Shown here in pieces: positions 1 through 8,638 of a stretch of DNA of 64,000 nt; the first letter of the stretch is position 1, and each line of letters starts with the position of its first letter. Below the pieces are notes generated by a model that was not told the DNA's origin, made no database searches, and was given only the letters and a program-made list of their open reading frames with translations. A program made the position numbers and the translations under genes. Source of the DNA: Paenibacillus sp. XY044 (lineage in GTDB: Bacteria > Bacillota > Bacilli > Paenibacillales > Paenibacillaceae); the NCBI RefSeq assembly GCF_002257645.1, contig NZ_NQMO01000003.1:682001-746000 (forward strand). The letters run 5' to 3'.

Positions 1-1403
1 ATAAATACGCGATCATGGGATACGAGGATAACGGTACCTTCGTACCCTTTTAAAAAACGTTCCAGCGCTTCGATGCAGAACACATCCAAAAAATTCGTCG
101 GCTCATCTAATACCAGCACATTGTATCTGCCCAAAAACAGTCGGCATAGTACGAGACGAATCGCTTCGCCTCCGCTGACATGGCGGATATTCTTTCGCAA
201 ATCATTTCCTGTAAAGCCCATTGCGTGCAGGACGGAGCGGATTTTGCTTTCGTCATAATCGCTTCGTTCCTTCATATAAGCCAGCACGGATTCGTCCTTA
301 TCGAACTGATATCCCATTTGCTCGTAAGAGCCGATCAAGGCTTTAGGGGATAGGGTGATGCCTTCTCCTTGCTGCAAAATGTGGCGGAGGAGCGTCGTTT
401 TCCCTGAACCGTTACTACCGGTTATGGCATTGGTGCTCCCTAATGGGAGCTGAAAGCTTACATCTCTGAAGAGGATTTTGTCTCCAGCCATCAGCGTCAA
501 TCGGTCGGCCATGATCGGATACTTATTGTGCAGCTGCAGTGATGGCGGCTGATGAAAATGAAGGCTTTGTTCTTGAGCCGGGGCTTCCACAGTTTCAAGC
601 TGCCCGGCCCGCTTTTCAATGGATTTGGCTGCCCGCTGAACTGCTTTTTGGCTCGTATCTTTGGATTTGGTCATAAACATTTTGTTTGCCTTGGCTTTTG
701 CTTCTCTCTTGGACATTTGTCCATTGGCCTGGGCAATTTTTTCTGCCTTTTTCATTTTTTCATCGGCGGCCTTCGTAAGTCGGTTTTTTTCTTTCATATA
801 CTTCTCATGCTGTTCCAACTGCTGCTCACGCTGGAGCTCTTTTTGGGACACGTAATCCGAGTAGTTTCCTGTATATTCCGTGATATGTCCATCCTCGATC
901 TCCCAAATTTTCGTGACGAGTGCATCTAATACAAAGCGGTCATGACTGACAAGCAAGAGCGCTCCGTAATAGTATTTCATTTCTTCGATGAAAAACCGTG
1001 TTCCGGCTTCATCCAAATGGGTGGTCGGTTCGTCGATCAATAATCCTTCATGGTAGCTTGAGAGAAGCCCTGCCAGTTTTAGACGCGTTTGCTCACCACC
1101 GCTCAGCTGTTCGACATCCGTTGGAGGGACCGAAAGCTTGCTCAGCATTTCATCATCCGCTTCCATTTCTGCAGGTACGGCCATTTGTTCGAACGAGGCA
1201 AAATCCGCCTGACGGTGAACTTGACCTTTCTCCGGTTGGATCTGCCCAGCCATGAGCTTCAATAACGTACTTTTTCCGGCTCCGTTTTTGCCAACGATTC
1301 CGATCCGATCAAACTGGTGTACTGCCAGCCGAGGGATATCCAATATCATCTGATCCAAATAAGACAATTCAATGTTCATTAACTCTATGCATACTTTTTC
1401 CAT
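1..1403 (-). CDS. ABC-F ribosome protection protein, Vga/Msr-like (3' end outside window)
   Basis: Translating the minus strand from ATG 1403 gives at least 467 uninterrupted codons running off the window edge. Two ABC ATPase domains are visible: Walker A GKNGAGKST near residue 40 with signature LSGGEQTR, and a second Walker A GSNGSGKTT followed by VSGGEA. Between them lies a Lys/Glu-rich linker (about residues 170-290), the P-site-reaching interdomain arm of ABC-F factors. There are no membrane segments, so this is a cytosolic factor that removes macrolide/lincosamide/streptogramin-class drugs from the ribosome, not an exporter. Vga-type proteins are about 520 aa, so roughly 50 residues are missing. 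RBS GGAGGG lies 8 nt before the start. Expression is very probably drug-induced through the leader upstream. The drug class itself is inferred. Confidence 0.9.
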   Translation of the reverse strand, partial: MEKVCIELMNIELSYLDQMILDIPRLAVHQFDRIGIVGKNGAGKSTLLKLMAGQIQPEKGQVHRQADFASFEQMAVPAEMEADDEMLSKLSVPPTDVEQLSGGEQTRLKLAGLLSSYHEGLLIDEPTTHLDEAGTRFFIEEMKYYYGALLLVSHDRFVLDALVTKIWEIEDGHITEYTGNYSDYVSQKELQREQQLEQHEKYMKEKNRLTKAADEKMKKAEKIAQANGQMSKREAKAKANKMFMTKSKDTSQKAVQRAAKSIEKRAGQLETVEAPAQEQSLHFHQPPSLQLHNKYPIMADRLTLMAGDKILFRDVSFQLPLGSTNAITGSNGSGKTTLLRHILQQGEGITLSPKALIGSYEQMGYQFDKDESVLAYMKERSDYDESKIRSVLHAMGFTGNDLRKNIRHVSGGEAIRLVLCRLFLGRYNVLVLDEPTNFLDVFCIEALERFLKGYEGTVILVSHDRVF

Positions 1404-1450
1404 GTTTCGTACCCTCCGAATGATGGTGTCATTGTTTTTCCGGTCATACC

Positions 1451-1478
1451 AAAAATCACAGGCAATCTGCCTGTGATT
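1451..1478 (-). terminator. Terminator-like hairpin directly upstream of the ABC-F gene
   Basis: Perfect 11-bp stem (AATCACAGGCA / TGCCTGTGATT, 3-nt loop) followed on the minus strand by a short U run. It lies about 50 nt before the ABC-F start, inside the leader transcript, so it fits a second attenuator rather than an operon end. Confidence 0.65.
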
Positions 1479-1584
1479 CAGAGTAAAGGGAAGAAGACCC
1501 GTCCTAATTCAAAATAGGGGGTGGAGGTAGGTAGCCGTCATTAAATAAACCTTCCGTTTGCCTTATGAAGGGGAATGATCCCAA

Positions 1585-1616
1585 TAAAAAAGAAAGGCAG
1601 AAGGATCTGCCTTTCT
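1585..1616 (-). terminator. Intrinsic terminator (attenuator) in the ABC-F leader
   Basis: Perfect 10-bp stem (AGAAAGGCAG / CTGCCTTTCT, 6-nt loop) followed on the minus strand by six to seven U residues. It lies between the leader peptide and the ABC-F gene, with no gene ending nearby on that strand, so it probably terminates the leader RNA prematurely when no drug is present. Confidence 0.8.
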
Positions 1617-1673
1617 ACAAATGCGAAATGATATGCGCAAATGAAGATTATTAAAAAAGGACAGACTTATCCC

Positions 1674-1729
1674 GTTTACTCTGTAAACACAAACAGAGCC
1701 TTTGAACGTATTTAATTACTTGTTCAAAG
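1674..1729 (-). promoter_or_regulatory. Alternative RNA stems at and after the leader ORF
   Basis: On the minus-strand transcript the last leader codons (CTTTGAAC, 1722-1729) can pair with GTTCAAAG at 1700-1707. Downstream, CTCTGT (1693-1698 as transcribed) can pair with ACAGAG (1679-1684), or GTTTAC (1683-1688) with GTAAAC (1674-1679). The last two stems share bases and exclude each other. A ribosome stalled in the leader would cover the first stem, which is the usual logic of erm-type attenuators. Pairing was found by eye. Confidence 0.6.
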
Positions 1730-1760
1730 TCCGGAATCGAAGTCTCATTGCGTGTGTCAC
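1716..1760 (-). CDS. ErmDL-like stalling leader peptide
   Basis: A 14-codon ORF starts with GTG at 1760, with RBS AAGGAGG (1772-1778) 11 nt upstream, and reads MTHAMRLRFRTLNK then TAA. The macrolide-sensing leader of ermD, as I recall it, is MTHSMRLRFPTLNQ, so 11 of 14 positions agree, including the Arg-Leu-Arg segment where macrolide-bound ribosomes stall. Placement after a good promoter and before terminator hairpins and an ABC-F gene supports a true regulatory peptide. Stalling itself is inferred from the family. Confidence 0.85.
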   Translation of the reverse strand: MTHAMRLRFRTLNK

Positions 1761-1802
1761 TTCTTAATAATCCTCCTTCAAGATAATGAAAATACACTGC
1801 AT

Positions 1803-1831
1803 ATTGTAGGGGGTATTTCAGCATAAGTCAA
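1803..1831 (-). promoter_or_regulatory. SigA promoter of the ABC-F leader
   Basis: On the minus strand TTGACT (1826-1831) is followed after exactly 17 bp by TACAAT (1803-1808). Transcription should start near 1796, 18 nt before the leader's RBS and about 390 nt before the ABC-F start codon. Confidence 0.8.
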
Positions 1832-2188
1832 CCGGAGGCCGAACCGCAGAATGGATTGCGATTCGTATACCTAATTCATATTGTGCTGGCCGTTGGGTCA
1901 GGCTGCTATTACTATAGTGTTAGAAAATCATTGCCGGATTTCGGACTTTTCCCCGGTATTATCATCCTTCGCACCGGTTTTCGACGATCAAGGATGCCGG
2001 TATGCTTAAAGATGTAAGCACTTCCATTCCGGAAGACAGCGGCGGAGCAGGGATCGGTGTTCAGCCTGCGAACCGCCGTTCCTAATACGAATGGATTGGC
2101 GCAACCGGTTATCCTGCAAACGGCAGGTGTAGTGCCGCACAGGTAAATGTGGATTGGCCGGGATAGAAAGAAGGATGGAGGAGGGACG
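1832..2188. other. Intergenic region, no supported gene
   Basis: No ORF with a credible RBS or recognisable product covers this stretch. It should contain the promoter of the sugar transporter operon that starts at 2189, but I found no clear -35/-10 pair for it. Confidence 0.5.
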
Positions 2189-3139
2189 ATGGAAATCGTT
2201 ACTACGGGAATTCCCGCTAGAACGGAAAAGCCGCGAAGGCGGCTGTTAATGACGATGTGGAAATACAAATGGCTGTACGCCTTGCTGCTTCCCGCACTGG
2301 CTTGGGTCATTGTGTTCGATTACTTGCCGTTGTACGGCATCAGCATCGCGTTCATGGACTACAACGTCATCCAAGGATTTGGGGCCAGTAAGTGGGTGGG
2401 TTTCGCACATTTCCGGGAGTTGTTTGCGTCGGAGATGTTCCTGAACGCTTTTCGCAACACACTGCTCATCAGCCTATACAAGATGATCAGCGGATTTATC
2501 TGTCCCATTTTGTTAGCACTATCGCTAAACGAAATTCGGACCAAATGGTTCAAGAAGACGCTGCAGACTGCCGTTTATCTGCCGCGTTTCGTGTCCTGGG
2601 TCGTCTACGGCGGCATCATTACGCTGCTGCTTTCGCCGGAGACCGGCGTGATTAACAAAATCGTCGAATGGTTTGGCGGCAAACCCGTATATCTGCTTGT
2701 CGAGCCTGCGTATTTTCGGATCATTCTCGTCGTCACCGATGCAATGAAAGAGATGGGCTGGGCAGCGATCATTTATTTGGCCGCCATCGCCGGGCTTAAT
2801 CCCGAAGTTTACGAAGCGGCGGTGATGGATGGAGCGACACGTTTCCAACGCATCATCCACATCACGCTCCCGGGCATATCCAGCACGATTATCGTCATCT
2901 TTATCCTACGGGTCGGCTATCTGATGAGTGCCGGTTTAGACCAGGTACTCAACCTGTATAACCCGATGGTGTTCGAAGTTGGCGACATTCTCGATACCTA
3001 CATTTATCGGGTAGGCATCGAACAGTTCAGCCTCAGTCTCGCGGCGGCGGCAGACGTCATCAAGGGAATCATCGGCTTCGTCATGGTGCTGATCGCCAAT
3101 CAGATCGCGAAGCGAATCAATGATTCCGGCATTTTCTGA
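2189..3139 (+). CDS. CUT1 sugar ABC transporter permease, LplB type
   Basis: 316-aa integral membrane protein of the LplB/MalF-like permease family. It has a basic N-terminus, a first membrane segment near residues 34-55, about six segments in all, and the cytoplasmic EAA loop (EVYEAAVMDGA then LPGI near residues 210-235) that docks on the ATPase. I start at ATG 2189 because RBS GGAGGAGGG ends 4-5 nt before it; an in-frame upstream start at 2147 has no RBS. It forms the import channel with the product of 3158, fed by the lipoprotein at 4072. No ATPase is encoded nearby, so as in other such Bacillota systems a shared MsmX-type ATPase elsewhere probably drives it. A pectin-derived oligomer substrate is inferred from the GH105 gene downstream. 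Confidence 0.92.
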   Translation: MEIVTTGIPARTEKPRRRLLMTMWKYKWLYALLLPALAWVIVFDYLPLYGISIAFMDYNVIQGFGASKWVGFAHFRELFASEMFLNAFRNTLLISLYKMISGFICPILLALSLNEIRTKWFKKTLQTAVYLPRFVSWVVYGGIITLLLSPETGVINKIVEWFGGKPVYLLVEPAYFRIILVVTDAMKEMGWAAIIYLAAIAGLNPEVYEAAVMDGATRFQRIIHITLPGISSTIIVIFILRVGYLMSAGLDQVLNLYNPMVFEVGDILDTYIYRVGIEQFSLSLAAAADVIKGIIGFVMVLIANQIAKRINDSGIF

Positions 3140-3157
3140 CAAAGGAGAATCCGAATC

Positions 3158-4033
3158 GTGAAGCTCACTCGAGGCGAATCCATTTTTATCGCTACCAACT
3201 ATTTCGTTCTGTCGCTTATCACCCTGATTATCTTGATTCCGTTCTGGTATGTTCTAAGCGTGTCCGTAACGCCATACTCGATCTTCAGCGAAAAGAACGG
3301 TCTGGTGCTGTTCCCGACATCGATCAGCTTCGATTATTTCGCCTACTTGCTCAAGAAGGGATCTCTGATCTATAACGCTTACGGGGTGACGATCCGTAAT
3401 ACAGCCGCCGGTGTCCTGCTTGCGCTCCTGCTCACGGCGACGGCTGCTTACTCCCTGGCGGAGAAGAAGTTGCCCGGCCGACGGATCATCATGCTGATCT
3501 TCGTCTTCACGATGTTGTTCAAGGGCGGTTTAATTCCGACGTATATCACGATCAAAAATTTAGGGTTGCTGAACACGGACTATGTGCTGATCCTGGTTAT
3601 GGCCTATAGTGCCTTTAATATGATCATTATGAAATCCTTCTTCGAAGGTATTCCAGAGAGTCTGAAGGAATCCGCTGCAATTGACGGGGCATCCGAGATA
3701 AGGACGCTGCGTTCGATCGTTCTCCCGATGTCGATGCCTGTCATCGCCTCGATCGGATTGCTCTACATGGTGACGTACTGGAACGATTTCTTCAATGCGC
3801 TTCTGTACGTCACGGACTGGCATAAAGCGCCGGTGCAGCTCGTATTGCGCACCATCATCGCGAGCTCCAGCCTTCCGCCCGAATTGCTTGAAGCGGCAGG
3901 GAGAACGCCGCCGCCCACGATCGGAATCCAGATGGCGGCCATTGTCATCGTAGCGCTGCCGATGATGGTTCTGTATCCGTTCATTCAGAAGTATTTTGAA
4001 CAGGGCATGCTGATCGGTTCAGTTAAAGGGTAA
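3158..4033 (+). CDS. CUT1 sugar ABC transporter permease, YtcP/LplC type
   Basis: 291-aa MalG-type permease with about six membrane segments and an EAA loop (ESAAIDGASE, then VLPMSMP near residues 165-200). The C-terminus ends in the family's FEQGMLIGSVKG signature. It starts with GTG at 3158, preceded by AAGGAG with about 11 nt spacing, 18 nt after the partner permease stops. It pairs with the 2189 product to form the heterodimeric channel. Confidence 0.93.
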   Translation: MKLTRGESIFIATNYFVLSLITLIILIPFWYVLSVSVTPYSIFSEKNGLVLFPTSISFDYFAYLLKKGSLIYNAYGVTIRNTAAGVLLALLLTATAAYSLAEKKLPGRRIIMLIFVFTMLFKGGLIPTYITIKNLGLLNTDYVLILVMAYSAFNMIIMKSFFEGIPESLKESAAIDGASEIRTLRSIVLPMSMPVIASIGLLYMVTYWNDFFNALLYVTDWHKAPVQLVLRTIIASSSLPPELLEAAGRTPPPTIGIQMAAIVIVALPMMVLYPFIQKYFEQGMLIGSVKG

Positions 4034-4071
4034 CCATCCATTTATGTGAAATTTCAGGGGGATGTCTGTAT

Positions 4072-5712
4072 ATGACAAAGACAGTTAAACACTGGGGTTA
4101 CGGCGTACTCGCCGCCTTACTTTTGGGAACGCTTACGCTGTCGGGATGCGGCAGCAGCAACGATGGAGGCGGGAATGCAAGCCCCGAGCCGGGAAGTCCG
4201 TCAAGCTCGCCTGAAGCGACTGCGGATCATTCTCCTTACGAATTGAAGTGGCTGAAGGCACAGGATATTTCGCTGCCGTATGATCCGTCGAAGGACGCGG
4301 TAAAACAAGCGATCGAGGCCAAGCTGAATATTAAGATCATCCCGGAGATGGTCGACGTTCAGCAATACAAAACGAAGCTGAATCTAAAGATAGCAAGCAG
4401 CGACATTCCGGACGTGACGAAGATCGATTTTGCCGATGACTTTCAGAAATACGCGCAGCAAGGCGCTTTCGTTGATCTGACCGACCTGATTAACGAAAAG
4501 GACACGCCGAACATTATGAAGGAAGTGCCGGCGGACGTGTTCGAGCAGGCGAAGGTAAACGGCCGCATTTACGGGATTCCGTATCAGGGCGGGCCGGGTG
4601 CAGGATATCGCTGGGACTTGGTCATGCGTAAGGACTATATTGAGCAGGCGGGGGTTTCCGTACCAAAGACGCTTGACGAATATTATAACTTGCTGAAAAA
4701 GGTCAAGGAGCAGCATCCGGAGGTCATTCCGCTTGGCGGTTATACGGCCCAGATCGGACAGGTAAAATTCGCGAACAATTCCTTCGACAACGTGTTCGGC
4801 GCGTTCGGCGTCACACCCGGTTTTTTCACGGAGAAGGATGGGGAATTCAGCAACTATGACATCGATCCCCGGATGCGGGACGCGCTGCTATTTCTGCAGA
4901 AGATGTACAAGGAAGGCCTCATCGACAAGGAGTTCTCGACGATTAAGGAAGAGCAGCTTCGGGCAAAGATCTTTAGCGGCAAGGTGTTCTCCTGGATGGG
5001 CTGGTGGTCGACGGCCAGCGATTACGACACGCAGATCGAGACCAATGAGCTGATCAAGAGCGGCAAACTGGCGAAGGACGGTTCGCTCCCGAACCAGGCT
5101 GAGGAGCCCTTCAAATACTTATCTTTGACCGGGTCCTTGCTGGGGACGGACGGCACGGCCGTTGCGCCAATGGGGGCACCGTTCTCGCAGATGAATGCCA
5201 TTAGCGCAAAAACGAAAGATCCGAAGCGCGTACTGTCGATCATCGAGGATTCGTTATCCGAGGAGAACCAGATGTTGACCGTCTGGGGCATTGAAGGCGA
5301 GGACTATTCCCTCGTAGACGGTAAACTTAAGACGAACACGACCCTCGTCGATCCGAAGACACAGCAAGATCCGAAAGGCAACTTCAGAGGCACGCAGAGC
5401 TATCTATTCGCTCCTGGACTGAAGGGCTGGCCGCATTATCTAGAGTCGCTGCCGCTGCGGTTCTCCGAAGCACTCGGCGTAGCGATCAACAATGAGCATC
5501 AAATCACCGACGCTTCCAATTACCTCGAATCACCGACGAAGATTGCCAAGCTGACAGAGCTGGATACGATGCGTGATTCGGTATTTACTCAAATCATTAT
5601 GGGCGCCGACATCAAGAAGTTCGACGAATTCGTAGAGAAGTGGAAGTCGCAAGGAGGCAATCAAATTCTGAGTGAACTTGAAGCTTCTTATCAGAAAAAA
5701 GCAGGCAAGTAA
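4072..5712 (+). CDS. Sugar-binding lipoprotein of the CUT1 transporter (LplA-like)
   Basis: 546-aa extracellular solute-binding protein. An N-terminal signal with lipobox LSGC (Cys about residue 26) is followed by a low-complexity Ser/Pro/Gly linker and then a periplasmic-binding-protein-like fold. It captures the sugar at the cell surface and delivers it to the two permeases just upstream. The size fits the large LplA/YtcQ group. Start ATG 4072 has AGGGGG about 10 nt upstream. Third gene of the 2189-9724 cluster. Confidence 0.93.
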   Translation: MTKTVKHWGYGVLAALLLGTLTLSGCGSSNDGGGNASPEPGSPSSSPEATADHSPYELKWLKAQDISLPYDPSKDAVKQAIEAKLNIKIIPEMVDVQQYKTKLNLKIASSDIPDVTKIDFADDFQKYAQQGAFVDLTDLINEKDTPNIMKEVPADVFEQAKVNGRIYGIPYQGGPGAGYRWDLVMRKDYIEQAGVSVPKTLDEYYNLLKKVKEQHPEVIPLGGYTAQIGQVKFANNSFDNVFGAFGVTPGFFTEKDGEFSNYDIDPRMRDALLFLQKMYKEGLIDKEFSTIKEEQLRAKIFSGKVFSWMGWWSTASDYDTQIETNELIKSGKLAKDGSLPNQAEEPFKYLSLTGSLLGTDGTAVAPMGAPFSQMNAISAKTKDPKRVLSIIEDSLSEENQMLTVWGIEGEDYSLVDGKLKTNTTLVDPKTQQDPKGNFRGTQSYLFAPGLKGWPHYLESLPLRFSEALGVAINNEHQITDASNYLESPTKIAKLTELDTMRDSVFTQIIMGADIKKFDEFVEKWKSQGGNQILSELEASYQKKAGK

Positions 5713-5970
5713 ACATGTACACGTCGGCAACCTTCCTGGTGCAATCCGGCCATGCCGGAAGCATTGGGGAGGTGCTTTGCCGTTTGATCAGGAAACTTCT
5801 CGGTTTCAGAGGAACGCAGCGGATATAGCCGCCAGAATCACGCCGATCTTGCAGGAGATTTAAGAGAAAAGAGGGAAGAAGCTAAATAAGGAGTACGCCT
5901 TCACGCTTATTATAGATTTTGTTTCATTTCGGGCTATAAGGAAAGAAATTTGGCAAGGGAGGGCTTGGCG

Positions 5971-7824
5971 ATGATAACCAATAAGCGCCACACCAGCTTG
6001 CTGGCTCGGATCAGTCTGCCGGTCTTTGCGCTGGTCGTGACGGTCATCGCCCTGTTCGCCGCTTCGGCAAGCTACATTCTCATCCGTGTGCAAAATGAAC
6101 ACACGCGTCAGATGGCGGAACAATCGATGAAGTTCGTGCACCGCAATCTGGAATATCAGCTCGACACCATGAACAACATGGCCGCTTTTCTGCTGTCCAA
6201 CCAATCGATCGAAAATTTGCTCGAGACGGAGCATTCAGCGCCGTACGAAGCGGTCAACGATTTTTTTACCCTGCAGACGAATTTGCAGAATCTGTCGCTC
6301 TTGTCGCTGCTGAATGATGCCAATTCCGGCAGCATCGTTCAACAGACGTATGTCGTTGCGGTCGCGTTGGAGCCGAAGAGCGGTCTGTATACTCTCGCGA
6401 CGGACCATTTCGACCCGGTGACCGGCATTTTCAAATCGACGGACCTGCAGAACGAGAGCTGGTACCGTGCTCTGATCGGCGGTGGGCGCCGCACCGTCTG
6501 GTGGGGGCAGAAGGCCGGACGCTCCGGGGCAGCGATGATCTATTCGGCGACGAAGAAAATAAGCACCAAGGACGGCCGCGCGATCGGTACCGTCATGATC
6601 GGGGCGGATACCGGAAGCATCCGGAGCCTATTCGAGAACGCTGCGCTGACATCGGGCTTCCACCTTTTGGTGGACGAAGAGGGCCGCGTCATTTTCAGTG
6701 AACGGTATGCTTTTCTCGAACCGGCCGGCAGGCTACCATTCGTACGATCGGCCGCCTGCGACGGAAGTTCGGCCGACGCAAAAATCGAAGGGATGCTGCA
6801 CCGTGTCACATGCGTAAAAATGGACAATGGCTGGAAGCTGCTGACCGCCGTTCCCAAGAGCCACTTCGGACGATACACGTTTGCCATCTCGGCGATCGGC
6901 GCCTTGGCAGCCATCGCAGCCGTGCTGATCGCGGGACTGTGGCTGCGGCGTATCGTCATACGGGTGACCGTTCCGATTACCCGGCTCGTTAACGCTGTTC
7001 AGCGTCCCGAGGTGCTTGCGTTCCGTGAGCCGCTGCCCAAATTGAAGTCAGGCATCCACGAGGTTGAGACGCTGAACGAGAAATTCGCGTCCATGCTGGT
7101 TACGCTTCACGGACTGATTGAGAAGAGCTTCGAGGAGGAAATTGAGCGCCGCCAGCTTCAATTGGAACTGCTGAATGCCCAGATCAATCCTCATTTTCTA
7201 TACAATACACTCGATCTGATCAATTGCCGTGCCATTTTGGCTGGAGACCGGGAGACGAGCTCGATCGTGCGCTCCCTGGCCAATGTGTTCCGATTTGGTT
7301 TGAACCGGGGCCGCACTTGGATCTCCTTGGACAATGAGATCAAGCAAGTGGAAGCCTATCTGCACATCCAGCAAATGATGCACGACGATCTACTCGCCGA
7401 GTTTCATATCGCTTCCGATCTGCAGGATATCGTCGTTCCTCACTTTATTCTACAACCGCTTGCGGAGAATGCCATCGTCCACGGCTTTGCCGGGCGGACG
7501 GACCATTGCCGGATCGCGATGACCGCACACGCGGACGGGAACACGCTTATTCTGCGCGTTGAAGACAACGGAAAGGGCTGCAGCGTAGAGGAGCGCAACC
7601 GTGTGCTGCGGGAGCAGGAGGCGGGGGAACACAGTTTAACCTCGGACTCGTCTGCCGAGAACGGTTACGGAACGATGAACGTGCATCGGCGGATACAACT
7701 TCACTGCGGGCCAGGCTATGGGCTGCGCTACGTGCCCACGGACGAAGGAACATGCGTTGAAGCTGTACTGCCGCTGCGTTCCCAAGGTCAAATCGATCCT
7801 GAGGAGGAATCGTCCGATGTATAA
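5971..7824 (+). CDS. Sensor histidine kinase, YesM type
   Basis: 617-aa membrane kinase. A first membrane segment (about residues 13-35) is followed by a large extracellular Cache-like sensor (to about 300), a second membrane segment (about 305-330), a HAMP linker, a His_kinase domain with QINPHFLYNT (phosphoacceptor His408) and a HATPase domain with N box LAENAIVHG and G box DNGKG. I start at ATG 5971 because AAGGGAGGG lies 7 nt before it; the in-frame TTG at 5950 precedes that RBS. It overlaps the response regulator by 8 nt, so the two are translated together. It probably senses the oligosaccharide or its binding protein and controls the adjacent transporter and hydrolase. Confidence 0.94.
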   Translation: MITNKRHTSLLARISLPVFALVVTVIALFAASASYILIRVQNEHTRQMAEQSMKFVHRNLEYQLDTMNNMAAFLLSNQSIENLLETEHSAPYEAVNDFFTLQTNLQNLSLLSLLNDANSGSIVQQTYVVAVALEPKSGLYTLATDHFDPVTGIFKSTDLQNESWYRALIGGGRRTVWWGQKAGRSGAAMIYSATKKISTKDGRAIGTVMIGADTGSIRSLFENAALTSGFHLLVDEEGRVIFSERYAFLEPAGRLPFVRSAACDGSSADAKIEGMLHRVTCVKMDNGWKLLTAVPKSHFGRYTFAISAIGALAAIAAVLIAGLWLRRIVIRVTVPITRLVNAVQRPEVLAFREPLPKLKSGIHEVETLNEKFASMLVTLHGLIEKSFEEEIERRQLQLELLNAQINPHFLYNTLDLINCRAILAGDRETSSIVRSLANVFRFGLNRGRTWISLDNEIKQVEAYLHIQQMMHDDLLAEFHIASDLQDIVVPHFILQPLAENAIVHGFAGRTDHCRIAMTAHADGNTLILRVEDNGKGCSVEERNRVLREQEAGEHSLTSDSSAENGYGTMNVHRRIQLHCGPGYGLRYVPTDEGTCVEAVLPLRSQGQIDPEEESSDV

Positions 7825-8623
7825 ACTGCTGATCGCCGAGGACGTCAAACTCGTCCGGGAGACGCTGTCGCGCTCCATCGACTGGGAGCGGCTCGGCATC
7901 GAACTCGTCGGAGCCGCCAGGAACGGGGAGGAGGCGCTCGAATGGCTGAAGCGCGATCCTCCGGATCTGCTGCTTACCGATATCGGCATGCCGAAAGGGA
8001 ACGGCCTGGAGTTGATTGAGGCGTTCCGGGCCAGCAAGCCGGACATAAGGTGTATCATCCTGTCAGGGCTGAACGAATTCGAGTACGCGCGGCAGGCGAT
8101 CAAGCTGCAGGTGCAGGATTACATGATGAAGCCGATCGATCCGGAGGAGATCGAGCAAGTATTTGCCAGAATCGTTGCGGAGCTGAACAAGGAGCGGGAG
8201 GAACAGCGCGGTGTCGAGCTAATGGAACAAAGGCTTCGGGATCGCCTGCCCAATTTGGCCCAGACGCTGCCAATGGTTGAGTGGTCCGGCAGCCTCAAGA
8301 AGAAGAAGCTCGTCGAACAAGCGATCCAGGCCATTCGCGAAAACTATTCGCGGAAGGATCTGTCGCTTTGGGACGTTGCAAGTGAGGTTGGCCTTAGCGA
8401 GAAGTATGTAAACGCGCTGGTCAAGGAAGTGACCGGCATGACGATCAACCATTGGATCGTCAAGCTGCGTATGGAAGAGGCGGCCCGGCTGCTGAAGGAC
8501 CCCGCGAATCGGATTTACGAGATATGCGACCGGATCGGCTATGTTGATCAGGACCATTTTCGCGAAACGTTTAAGAAACAGTTCGGACTGACTCCTTCAG
8601 ACTACCGAAACAATTACTTATAA
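7817..8623 (+). CDS. Response regulator with AraC-type DNA-binding domain (YesN-like, short)
   Basis: 268 aa. An N-terminal receiver domain carries acidic pair E8/D9, phosphoacceptor D55 (LLTDIGMP), S83 and K105. After a short linker come two helix-turn-helix motifs of the AraC/XylS type (about residues 160-265, ending GLTPSDYRNNYL). It is clearly shorter than B. subtilis YesN, lacking most of the central region. ATG 7817 lies 4-5 nt after GAGGAGGAAT and overlaps the kinase end. Expected to activate the surrounding sugar operon when phosphorylated by the 5971 kinase. Confidence 0.94.
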   Translation: MYKLLIAEDVKLVRETLSRSIDWERLGIELVGAARNGEEALEWLKRDPPDLLLTDIGMPKGNGLELIEAFRASKPDIRCIILSGLNEFEYARQAIKLQVQDYMMKPIDPEEIEQVFARIVAELNKEREEQRGVELMEQRLRDRLPNLAQTLPMVEWSGSLKKKKLVEQAIQAIRENYSRKDLSLWDVASEVGLSEKYVNALVKEVTGMTINHWIVKLRMEEAARLLKDPANRIYEICDRIGYVDQDHFRETFKKQFGLTPSDYRNNYL

Positions 8624-8638
8624 AGGAGCGATTGGGGA

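Noticed and set aside
552..1255. Plus-strand ORFs overlapping the ABC-F gene
   Set aside because: They lie opposite a continuous ABC-F frame with clear ATPase motifs and have no RBS.
2010..2150. Plus-strand reading frame ending in GLAQPVILQTAGVVPHR before a stop, possibly the tail of a lost gene
   Set aside because: No upstream coding continuity, start or recognised family; a stop interrupts the frame near 2013.
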